NCBI RefSeq assembly: GCF_002995795.1
Contig: NZ_PVXN01000037.1
Span: 43,314 to 107,313, forward strand
DNA length: 64,000 nucleotides
From: Clostridium thermopalmarium DSM 5974
GTDB lineage: Bacteria; Bacillota; Clostridia; Clostridiales; Clostridiaceae
Reading direction: 5' to 3'
In this document: positions 54,265 to 61,253 of the stretch, piece after piece
Position numbering within the stretch: position 1 is the first letter of the stretch
Layout: each line of letters starts with the position of its first letter
Made by a program: the position numbers and the translations under genes
The notes under the pieces: model-generated
Seen by the model: the letters and a program-made list of their open reading frames with translations, nothing else
Told to the model about the DNA's origin: nothing
Databases searched by the model: none

Positions 54265-54461
54265 ACCCCTTATTTATAAAATGGCCATAAGTAAAATTTT
54301 CCTTTAAATAAATAAATTCTACATAACATCTAAATATCCTGCTATTTTATGATATATTTCAATTACTATATTTCTTATAACTTATAAATTCTTTAATTTA
54401 AAGCTTAACTCATATGAATTTTTCTTAAACCTTTTTATAAACATTAATTTAATAAGACAAG

Positions 54462-54797
54462 TTATGCACATTATGCACAATTGCCTGTGTATAACTTGTT
54501 AGTTTACTGTTAATGCCCTGTTAATATATTTTTTATTTTCATAAGCATTTTTACCATTTATAATTATAATATGTAATTAATATAAATATACTTCTGTATT
54601 GATTATTATTATCTTTTAGCTTTGATATTTATCCACATTGTCCACATATATCCTGTGTATAACTTGTTTATTTTATGTTGATATTCAGTATATTTTAATA
54701 TATTCAAATTTAATTTGTGCAAATTTATTAAAAATTTATCACAATTCTTATTAACTTGTACACTTTATCCACATATTTGTGTACAACTTGTGCATAA
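54462..54797. promoter_or_regulatory. Cluster of DnaA-box-like sites in a gene-free region
   Basis: Three modules. M1: TTATGCACA (54462-54470), TTATGCACA (54471-54479), inverted TGTGTATAA (54486-54494). M2: TTATCCACA (54629-54637), TTGTCCACA (54638-54646), inverted TGTGTATAA (54654-54662). M3: TTGTACACT (54756-54764), TTATCCACA (54765-54773), inverted TGTGTACAA (54778-54786) and TGTGCATAA (54789-54797). Six match the DnaA consensus TTATNCACA exactly; the other four have one or more mismatches. AT-only stretches lie between and after them. No dnaA or dnaN is nearby. Confidence 0.7.
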
Positions 54798-54936
54798 TAC
54801 TCTAATCTTCTGTAAACATATGCAAAATTATATATATATATTTTTTATTTTTTTATATTTAAGGAACAGTATTATAACTTTTTTCATACACTATACTATA
54901 CATCTTTTTGCAAAGCCCATTTCTTGTTTTTTGTCC

Positions 54937-54971
54937 TATGTGCATTAACTTAGTATAAATTAATGCACATA
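54937..54971. promoter_or_regulatory. 12-bp inverted repeat upstream of the small basic protein gene
   Basis: TATGTGCATTAA, 11-bp spacer, TTAATGCACATA: a perfect inverted repeat whose arms contain TAATGCACA, one base from a DnaA box. It lies about 45 bp upstream of an extended -10. Could be an operator or a weak terminator. Confidence 0.5.
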
Positions 54972-55017
54972 ACTTTATAAAAAATTTTCTGAATTTTCAG
55001 TAACTTACTGCTATTTG

Positions 55018-55026
55018 TGGTATAAT
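55018..55026 (+). promoter_or_regulatory. Extended -10 promoter of the 55065 gene
   Basis: TGGTATAAT, an extended -10 with a perfect hexamer, 39 bp before the start codon. No good -35 is seen. Confidence 0.5.
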
Positions 55027-55064
55027 TAATATATAGAAGTTATTAAATAAAGGAGTGCAAAGTT

Positions 55065-55274
55065 GTGGAAGATAATATTATCTATGTTGATTTTAAATCT
55101 GCATCCAAAAGATCTAAGCACAAGAATAAGTATAAAAATAGTGAATCTCATCATCCAAAACAAAGAAAATCCTTTATTAAAATAATTGCTGAAAAAGCTA
55201 AACATATATTTGATAAAATCTTTAGACGAACGTACAAGTACAATAACTCACCTAAATATAAACATTGGTTGTAA
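55065..55274 (+). CDS. Small basic hypothetical protein, 69 residues
   Basis: GTG start with AAGGAGTG upstream. The sequence is very rich in Lys, Arg and His (SKRSKHKNKYKNSESHHPKQ), with one amphipathic helix (FIKIIAEKAKHIFDKIFRR). No family is recognised. The charge would suit nucleic-acid or membrane binding. It lies at the right border of the DnaA-box region and has its own terminator. Confidence 0.6.
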   Translation: MEDNIIYVDFKSASKRSKHKNKYKNSESHHPKQRKSFIKIIAEKAKHIFDKIFRRTYKYNNSPKYKHWL

Positions 55275-55295
55275 ACGTTGACAAATATTTTTTAT

Positions 55296-55329
55296 AAAAA
55301 CTGCAATTATCGTAGTTGCAGTTTTTATA
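55296..55329 (+). terminator. Terminator after the 55065 gene
   Basis: AAAAACTGCAA-TTATCGTAG-TTGCAGTTTTT hairpin with T-tract. Confidence 0.85.
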
Positions 55330-55407
55330 TTATGCATTGATATTTTATTTTTCTTTACAATATAATAGAAGTAGCGTTGTATTACACTTGTTATGGAGGT
55401 TTTCACT

Positions 55408-55881
55408 ATGAGAATTGGAATGGGATATGATGTACATAAATTAGTTGAAGGAAGAAAACTTATTATAGGCGGTATTGAAATTCCTCATCATCTTGGTTTG
55501 CTTGGCCATTCTGATGCTGATGTACTTCTTCATGCCATAATGGACAGCTTACTTGGAGCCGCTGCTCTCGGAGATATTGGTAAGCATTTCCCAGATACAG
55601 ATCCTAAATATAAAGGAATATCAAGCCTTGAACTTCTGTCATATGTAAGGGATTTATTGAAGCAAAATAGCTACTCTATAGTAAATATCGATGCTACAAT
55701 AATTGCCCAAAAACCTAAGATGGCACCTTATATTCCTGCTATGATAAGAAACATATCTTCTACTTTAAACATTGATGAAAATCAAATTAATATCAAAGCT
55801 ACTACAGAAGAAGGCCTTGGATTTACAGGAAAAGAACAAGGAATATCAAGTCAAAGCATTTGCCTTATTACTTCATGTTAA
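55408..55881 (+). CDS. ispF: 2-C-methyl-D-erythritol 2,4-cyclodiphosphate synthase
   Basis: Start at ATG 55408 ([16 protein letters not shown]) with ATGGAGGT upstream; 157 residues. MEP isoprenoid pathway. GYDVHKL has the zinc Asp and His; [40 protein letters not shown] and [20 protein letters not shown] follow, and [16 protein letters not shown] ends it. All metal and substrate residues are present. Single gene. Confidence 0.96.
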   Translation: MRIGMGYDVHKLVEGRKLIIGGIEIPHHLGLLGHSDADVLLHAIMDSLLGAAALGDIGKHFPDTDPKYKGISSLELLSYVRDLLKQNSYSIVNIDATIIAQKPKMAPYIPAMIRNISSTLNIDENQINIKATTEEGLGFTGKEQGISSQSICLITSC

Positions 55882-55916
55882 AAATCTATAATCTTCTATT
55901 AATAAGATAAAAGTGA

Positions 55917-55961
55917 AGAGACAATACACAGCTTGGTTTAAAGCTGCATATTGTCTCTAAT
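55917..55961. terminator. Bidirectional terminator after ispF
   Basis: AGAGACAATACACAGC pairs with GCTGCATATTGTCTCT around TTGGTTTAAA; it separates convergent ispF and DUF2922 genes. Confidence 0.8.
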
Positions 55962-55964
55962 CAT

Positions 55965-56180
55965 TTAAATATTTAACTCTTCAATAGTTGTATCTATTAT
56001 CTGAGCTGAATCTTTTACCTTTAATTCTCCACTAGAAGTTATAAATATGTTCTTTTCAATAATAGTATCCATAACACCACTAACTACTGAATCATCTACA
56101 TTATCTTTAATCTCTTTAAATCTTATAGATGATTTTTTCCCTTGATCAGTTAAAAAATTCATAACTAATGTTTTACTCAT
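55965..56180 (-). CDS. DUF2922 family small protein
   Basis: 71 residues: KTLVMNFLTDQGKKSSIRF, VSGVMDTIIEKNIFITSSGE and ending in a short acidic stretch. This matches the DUF2922 family, which is regularly encoded with a DUF1659 protein, as here. Role unknown. Good AAAGGAGGT ribosome site upstream. Confidence 0.85.
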   Translation of the reverse strand: MSKTLVMNFLTDQGKKSSIRFKEIKDNVDDSVVSGVMDTIIEKNIFITSSGELKVKDSAQIIDTTIEELNI

Positions 56181-56196
56181 CTAAATACCTCCTTTA

Positions 56197-56418
56197 TTAT
56201 TCGTTAACTATTAAGTTATCATTTTCTCTTATCACTTCAACGTCAGGATTTTCTAAGAGATTTCCTAATGCTGTAGCGACATCAAATACATCTGAATCGC
56301 TTGCACTAGGTTTAACATTTTGAAACCTTTGAGTTTTAAACACATCCTTTCCATTTTTGTCTTGCCCTGCAAGATACTTAATTGCCAATGTACTTTTTAC
56401 ATTTGTTGAATTTATCAT
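56197..56418 (-). CDS. DUF1659 family small protein
   Basis: Start placed at ATG 56416-56418 (MINSTNVKSTLAIKYL) because the GGGG of AAAGGGGTT is nine bases upstream; earlier starts sit too close. 73 residues. KYLAGQDKNGKDVFKTQRFQ, SDVFDVATALGNLLENPDVE and NDNLIVNE are typical of DUF1659. Pairs with the DUF2922 gene 16 bp downstream. Function unknown. Confidence 0.85.
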   Translation of the reverse strand: MINSTNVKSTLAIKYLAGQDKNGKDVFKTQRFQNVKPSASDSDVFDVATALGNLLENPDVEVIRENDNLIVNE

Positions 56419-56529
56419 ATTCATCAACCCCTTTCACTTAGTAGATATGCACAACCTTAAAAATAACTACCCTATAAATAAAAATTTTTAAAGTTTATAT
56501 TGACTAGCCCTTAGTGAAAACAAAAAAAT

Positions 56530-56605
56530 TAGATGGCTCAGAACTCTTAACATTCCTAAACCATCTAAACTCTATAAACTTATCCACTGGCGCTTTAGTG
56601 CCTCA
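56530..56605 (-). repeat. AGTTTAGR repeat region, copy C
   Basis: On the minus strand: GAAGTTGAGGCACTAAAGCG, then CCAGTGGATAAGTTTATAG, then AGTTTAGATGGTTTAGG. It shares the AAAGCGC-x-AGTGGA part with copy B and the AGTTTAG repeats with copies A and B. Located upstream of the DUF1659 gene, after the ParR-like gene. Confidence 0.45.
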
Positions 56606-56628
56606 ACTTCTCCTCTTTTCATTGGTTA

Positions 56629-56985
56629 TCATATTCTGTCTTCTAATTCATCATCAATAATTGCTTTCTTTTCAACTTTTATATCACTAAAATCCGGTTT
56701 TATATCCTCCACTTTCTTATCCGTGTTTCTAATATAATTACAGGTAGTAGCAGCAGTCTGAATTGCAGGACTCTCATCCTTAGTCACTGTAACAAAATTA
56801 TTACTATACATATATCTCATATCTAAAAGCTTTTCTTCAATGTCAGTTTTACCTTCAAATATAAGTCCCTTTAATATTAAATCCTTTATTCTATCGCTTC
56901 TATCTCCTTCAACGTATTTTAAAAGTTCTTCATTAACTATTCTATCTTTTTTCTTTCGTTGTCCTATATAAAGTGAAATTTGCAT
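56629..56985 (-). CDS. ParR-like partner of the actin-type partition protein
   Basis: 118 residues. Starts MQISLYIGQRKKKDRIVNEELLKYVEGDRSDRIKDLILKG; this short strand followed by two helices fits a ribbon-helix-helix DNA-binding domain, as in ParR-type adaptors. The acidic C-terminal tail (DIKPDFSDIKVEKKAIIDDE) would be the part that touches the actin filament. Directly downstream of the ParM-like gene (15-bp gap), as expected for parMR. Family match is from context and motif shape, not certain. Confidence 0.65.
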   Translation of the reverse strand: MQISLYIGQRKKKDRIVNEELLKYVEGDRSDRIKDLILKGLIFEGKTDIEEKLLDMRYMYSNNFVTVTKDESPAIQTAATTCNYIRNTDKKVEDIKPDFSDIKVEKKAIIDDELEDRI

Positions 56986-57000
56986 AATTAGCTCTCCTTT

Positions 57001-58056
57001 CTATACAGCTCTTCTTTTCCACTTTCTAATACCCTGTTTAAACAGACCTGATGGATTTTGAGTTCTACTTAAAAACATAGCATTTTTAAATTCCTCTTCA
57101 AGAAAAGGCTTAAGAACTGCAGCTCCTCCACCTGTGAATATTATATTGTCAATGAAAGGAAAAGCATTTTCCCAAACAGTCTCAATTTCTAATATAATCT
57201 TTCTTGCAAGGCTTCTATAAGCCTTCTGGATAACTGGTGTTAAGTCATATCCCTTTATCTGTCCGCTTGCCACTATAAACTGGATTTGTCCATCAGATAC
57301 AGTCATATGTAATTCCTGTTCTATGTAATCCTTAATCCACATATAAGCTGTATACATACCACTATTTTTTGTGTCACAAAAATCTGAAAGAGGTTCTAGA
57401 GCATCTACCAGATAAAGATTATGAGTTTTTCCGCCTATATCTGATATAGCATTAACCTTTCTTGCTAAATCCTTATTGCTGATGTTTCCGTTTCCATCTA
57501 ATATTAAATCACATAAAGTTCCATGAGGTTGTGCTTTTATAATTAAATCTTCTACCTTTATGATTTTATTCTCGAACTCTTTTTGTCCTTGAAGCCTTAT
57601 GCCCAGGTTGTGCTGTCTTATAACCTTAGCTCTCATCTTGTCTATTCTTTCTTTATCCAAGGTTGCCTTTACAGGAAGTCCCATAACCAACTTTACTCTG
57701 CTTATTGGCTTTTTTGCCATCAAACTTAAATGAGTTTTTAACAAAATATCAAAAGAGTTATCATTGTGCTTGTCCGATGCTCCATTCCATTGAATATTCC
57801 TATCTTGCCTTATAGCAGCCTCTCCAACTAGATATCTAGTTCCATTTACTTCTACTTCTATTCTATTAAGAGGATTCTTCGGATCTTCCTTTAAATCGTT
57901 ATCTTTATTATATGATGGTCTCCATGCAGTAACATAAGACGGAGTTATAAACATCCCTGAGTCTTCTGACCTAGATTTTGTATCTGCATATCCATCATCA
58001 ATTACTTGTACAGAAAAAGAATCTACAATGTTGTTACCACTATTATTTTTTGACAT
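57001..58056 (-). CDS. ParM/StbA-family actin-like ATPase
   Basis: 351 residues. VIDDGYADTKSRS is the phosphate-1 motif, ISDIGGKTHNLYLVDALE phosphate 2, and IIFTGGGAAVLKPFLEEEF the adenosine motif of the actin fold. SYVTAWRPSYN and RYLVGEAAIRQDRNIQWNG are typical of the plasmid-segregation branch. It forms filaments that push or sort plasmid DNA. No plasmid replication gene is nearby, so this is either a chromosomal relative or a relict of an integrated plasmid. Iterons lie upstream. Confidence 0.85.
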   Translation of the reverse strand: MSKNNSGNNIVDSFSVQVIDDGYADTKSRSEDSGMFITPSYVTAWRPSYNKDNDLKEDPKNPLNRIEVEVNGTRYLVGEAAIRQDRNIQWNGASDKHNDNSFDILLKTHLSLMAKKPISRVKLVMGLPVKATLDKERIDKMRAKVIRQHNLGIRLQGQKEFENKIIKVEDLIIKAQPHGTLCDLILDGNGNISNKDLARKVNAISDIGGKTHNLYLVDALEPLSDFCDTKNSGMYTAYMWIKDYIEQELHMTVSDGQIQFIVASGQIKGYDLTPVIQKAYRSLARKIILEIETVWENAFPFIDNIIFTGGGAAVLKPFLEEEFKNAMFLSRTQNPSGLFKQGIRKWKRRAV

Positions 58057-58091
58057 TAGCTCTTCCTCCCTTATTAAATCATAATATAATG

Positions 58092-58187
58092 TAATGGATT
58101 ATATTATATTGTAGCTTTATTCCATTTTATTCCATTATAATCCATTTCCATAAATTAGTAAATACCCATTTGTAATTTTATTCCATA
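58092..58187. promoter_or_regulatory. Candidate parC centromere: 10-bp phased iterons
   Basis: TTATTCCATT at 58117-58126 and again at 58127-58136, then ATAATCCATT at 58137-58146 and a weaker TTCCATA directly after, so the units are exactly 10 bp apart. A further TTATTCCATA is at 58178-58187, and an inverted TAATGGATTA at 58092-58101. They lie 36-131 bp upstream of the parM start, over its likely promoter. Short repeats phased by a helical turn are typical of ParR-binding centromeres. Confidence 0.65.
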
Positions 58188-58200
58188 AAAAAGTTCTAAA

Positions 58201-58475
58201 TAAGTTCCTTTAAGCATATACTATAGGTTGACATATGCTAATTGATGGATTGGTGAATTTATTATCAAACCAACGAAGATCCTTTTTATGAAGATTTTCA
58301 GAGCAAGTCTCAAAATTTGGTATATATGCTTATCATGATAGTACTGGAAAGTATATTAATTCTTTAAGACTAAACTAATAATACTAATAAGAAACATACT
58401 TGTAATATTAAATATAAAATACTATACTAAAATATAATACAATTAACACATATAATAAAATATTTATGTATTGGG
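58201..58475. other. Gene-free stretch with a coding-like remnant
   Basis: Between the iterons and the DUF6440 gene. A plus-strand frame at about 58298-58379 reads EQVSKFGIYAYHDSTGKYIN and then SLRLN-stop, without a start codon or ribosome site. It looks like the tail of a lost gene of unknown family. Confidence 0.3.
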
Positions 58476-58484
58476 GTGTTTATA

Positions 58485-58661
58485 GTGTCCAAAAAGAGAT
58501 TTGAAGTGATTCATAAAGAAGGAAGTTTATCTGGATGTAAAATCATGGTAGATACTGAAACAGGCGTTAATTACCTATTTGCTTGGGATGGATATGCTGG
58601 TGGTCTTACACCTCTATTAGATAAAGATGGAAGGCCTATAAGTTCAATTATACAAAAATAA
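58485..58661 (+). CDS. DUF6440 family small protein
   Basis: Start at GTG 58485 (MSKKRFEVIHKEG), with TTGGGGTG six bases upstream; 58 residues. GCKIMVDTETGVNYLFAWDG and YAGGLTPLLDKDGRPI are the family hallmarks, a small beta domain of unknown role common in Firmicutes. Single gene with its own terminator. Confidence 0.85.
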   Translation: MSKKRFEVIHKEGSLSGCKIMVDTETGVNYLFAWDGYAGGLTPLLDKDGRPISSIIQK

Positions 58662-58693
58662 AAGGAAGGCTCAAAACCTTCCCTTTATTTTTG
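58659..58693 (+). terminator. Terminator between DUF6440 and alsT genes
   Basis: AAAGGAAGG-CTCAAAA-CCTTCCCTTT hairpin with T-run; convergent genes, so possibly used on both strands. Confidence 0.8.
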
Positions 58694-58694
58694 G

Positions 58695-60122
58695 TTATGC
58701 TATTTTTTTCTTATTTTTCCAGCATTCAGCATTTTCAAGTTTTTCTATGCTATCTGCATTAAATACTGGATCTTTCCCTTCTTTCTTTTGTGCTGCGTAA
58801 TCCTTAAGGACTGCAAAAGCTATATGGCTAAGTCTAGAAATTGCTATTAAGTTTATAATAGCCATTATTCCCATAAACAAATCAGCCATATCCCATACAA
58901 TTTGAATCTTAGCTATTGATCCAAATATCACCATTCCAACTACTGCGACTCTATATGCTAACAACCACAACTTGTTAGCCTTTATAAACTCTATATTAGT
59001 TTCTCCATAATAATAATTTCCAACAATAGAACTAAAAGCAAAAAGTAAAATACATATAGCTATAAATGTATTACCCCAAGATCCAACTTGAGAACTTAAT
59101 GCATTTTGAGTAAGCTGTATACCTTCTAATTTTGAATTTGTATAAGCTCCTGATAAAAGCACTATGAATGCTGTACAACTGCATATTAGAATAGTATCAG
59201 TAAATACTCCTAATGTCTGAATTAATCCTTGCTTTACAGGATGAGTTACATCTGCTGTCGCTGCTGCATTTGGAGCACTTCCCATTCCAGCTTCATTTGA
59301 AAATAGTCCTCTCTTAATTCCAAGCATAACAGTAGCTCCAATGCTTCCACCTGCTACCTCTTTTATCCCAAACGCATTTTCCATAATAAGTGAAAATACT
59401 GCAGGCACATGATTAATATTCTTAAACACAACAAATAAAGCAACTAGTATATAACCTATAGCCATAACTGGAACAAGCATCTCAGCAACCTTTGCAATTC
59501 TTTTAACTCCTCCAAAGATTATTATAGCGGTAAAAAGTGTTATAACTATTCCAACAGCAAGTCTACTTACTCCAAAAGCCTCTTCAAAAGCAAAAGAAAT
59601 TGTGTTAGCTTGTACAGAATTAAATATTAATCCAAAAGATATAGTTATCAAAATGGAGAATAAAATTCCAAGCCACCTCTTATTTAAAGCCTTCTCCATA
59701 TAATATGCAGGACCACCTCTGTATCCATGCTCGTCTTTAACCTTATATATTTGAGCTAAGGTACTTTCAACAAAGCTTGATGCACCGCCTATTAGAGCTA
59801 TTAGCCACATCCAGAATACAGCTCCAGGTCCTCCTGTAGATATAGCTATAGCTACACCTGCAAGATTACCGGTTCCTACTCTTGAAGCCGTGCTAATACA
59901 AAAAGCTTGAAAAGAAGAAACTCCTTTATGCTCTTTTCCATTAGAAGAGATAGATTTATTTGCTCCCTCTCCAAGAAGTCTAAACATTTCACCAAAGAAT
60001 CTAAATTGAACAAACCCAGACCTTATAGTAAAATAAAGTCCAAGAGCAATAAGCAATGCGATAAGTACGTATGACCAAAGTATATTGTTGATTGATGAAA
60101 CTATATTCTGTAAAATATCCAT
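58695..60122 (-). CDS. Sodium:alanine/glycine symporter (AGCS family)
   Basis: 475 residues, about ten helices. SFQAFCISTASRVGTGNLAGVAIAISTGGPGAVFWMWLIALIGG holds the substrate and Na+ motif of AgcS (A-x-R-V-G-T-G-N). LAQIYKVKDEHGYRGGPAYYMEKAL, GIKRGLFSNEAGMGSAPNAAATADVTHPVKQG and FTDTILICSCTAFIVL are family signatures. It imports alanine or glycine with Na+. Monocistronic. Confidence 0.95.
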   Translation of the reverse strand: MDILQNIVSSINNILWSYVLIALLIALGLYFTIRSGFVQFRFFGEMFRLLGEGANKSISSNGKEHKGVSSFQAFCISTASRVGTGNLAGVAIAISTGGPGAVFWMWLIALIGGASSFVESTLAQIYKVKDEHGYRGGPAYYMEKALNKRWLGILFSILITISFGLIFNSVQANTISFAFEEAFGVSRLAVGIVITLFTAIIIFGGVKRIAKVAEMLVPVMAIGYILVALFVVFKNINHVPAVFSLIMENAFGIKEVAGGSIGATVMLGIKRGLFSNEAGMGSAPNAAATADVTHPVKQGLIQTLGVFTDTILICSCTAFIVLLSGAYTNSKLEGIQLTQNALSSQVGSWGNTFIAICILLFAFSSIVGNYYYGETNIEFIKANKLWLLAYRVAVVGMVIFGSIAKIQIVWDMADLFMGIMAIINLIAISRLSHIAFAVLKDYAAQKKEGKDPVFNADSIEKLENAECWKNKKKIA

Positions 60123-60517
60123 TTTAATATTCCATTCCCATTATAAATAAAATTTTGCAGACACCTAAGGATTTTACCAGAAAACAGGCATATTGTCAAT
60201 GTAATTCGCTTCAATTTATTCCATTATAATACACTTACTTATTTAAATGGATGATTTTTTTCACATATAATTCTATTAATTATCAACTTAAAAAGTTTAA
60301 AAGTAACTGTTTTTATTATGGTAGATTACAGATATGCTCGTGCAAATATAACTCTGAGCGAACTTAAAAGCTTAATTAGTAAGAGTAAGCCAGCATTATC
60401 TAAACAAAAAAGTTGAAAAGCTATATAATATGTAATCTTATTATGATTTTCAATACAAAATAATAAATTCAACAATAAAAAAGAGCAAAGCACAAAATAG
60501 TGCCTAGCCCTGATTTA
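60123..60517. other. Gene-free stretch upstream of alsT with a short coding remnant
   Basis: Near alsT there is TTATTCCATTATAAT at 60216-60230, identical over 15 bp to part of the parC-like iterons. A plus-strand ORF of 32 codons (60318-60416), MVDYRYARANITLSELKSLI and so on, has coding-like composition but no ribosome site. I see no family. Confidence 0.35.
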
Positions 60518-60898
60518 TTAAAATATTTTTACTGTATTGGGTCTATAAAGGTATACTGTTCCTGATCCAGATTTAATGTATTGTGATGCAATTGGTCTTA
60601 CAGGAAACTCAAACTTAACTGCATAGTTTGGTACAGAATCATAAGTTGTAGAATAAGTTCTTGTTACGTATGAGCCACCATCACTTGTTACATTATATTT
60701 ATTAACTAATTTTGATGGTTTATTTGGATCTAGATAATAATTTTGTTCCCAGGTCATTGCTACAACATCTGTTCCTGACACAAATGGTACTCCAGACCAA
60801 GAAAATGTAAAATTCACTTTTGCATATGAGTTTGCTCCACTGTTATATACATAACCTAGAGAATGTGATCCTATACAAGTTGCTGATAATGCAACCAT
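60518..60898 (-). CDS. Hypothetical secreted-type beta protein, probably 5'-truncated
   Basis: 126 residues from ATG 60896-60898. No ribosome site fits this start; the frame stays open upstream only for eight more codons. The protein is rich in Tyr, Ser, Val and Thr with alternating strands (YAKVNFTFSWSGVPFVSGTD, VAMTWEQNYYLDPNKPSKL, TYSTTYDSVPNYAVKFEFPV), like a secreted beta-sandwich. No signal peptide remains, so the 5' end may be lost. Family unknown. Confidence 0.5.
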   Translation of the reverse strand: MVALSATCIGSHSLGYVYNSGANSYAKVNFTFSWSGVPFVSGTDVVAMTWEQNYYLDPNKPSKLVNKYNVTSDGGSYVTRTYSTTYDSVPNYAVKFEFPVRPIASQYIKSGSGTVYLYRPNTVKIF

Positions 60899-61253
60899 CT
60901 CTTCCTCAGTACCTTTAAATTGTTTAAATATTTTTATTTGATAAAATTTTATCTCCCTTTTACAAATTTTATTATATAAAAATAGATTTTCAGGTAACTA
61001 AGCTTATATATTCTATTAGTTAGTTTAGTAGATATTTAATAATATATTAATGTTATCCAAAAACAATATAGGCTAAAGATAAAGTACCATAAGTAGTAGT
61101 AATATACTTATCTTCATTACGTATAACATTTCTAATCATTTTAAAACAACGAAAAAACAATAGCTATTAATGGCATACTGTAAATAAAAAGTGCTATCAT
61201 AATTCTCTCTTCCCCATAGAGCTGATAGGCACTAAAACATGGGATTGTGTCAG
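60899..61253. other. Gene-free stretch between the hypothetical gene and the CRISPR array
   Basis: AT-rich, no ORF of note. It would be the trailer side of the array if transcription runs on the minus strand. No repeat-like unit could be found in it. Confidence 0.4.

Noticed and set aside
54462..54797. Calling this region the main chromosomal oriC
   Set aside because: No dnaA, dnaN, recF or rpmH lies beside it, and the neighbours are a kinase and ispF. A DnaA-box cluster is all that the sequence supports.
56629..58056. ParMR as part of a prophage
   Set aside because: No phage structural, replication, integrase or lysis genes lie nearby.
61245..61253. TTGTGTCAG before the first repeat also ends the spacer at 63509-63545
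   Set aside because: A 9-bp match is expected by chance in a window of this size; no longer match was seen.
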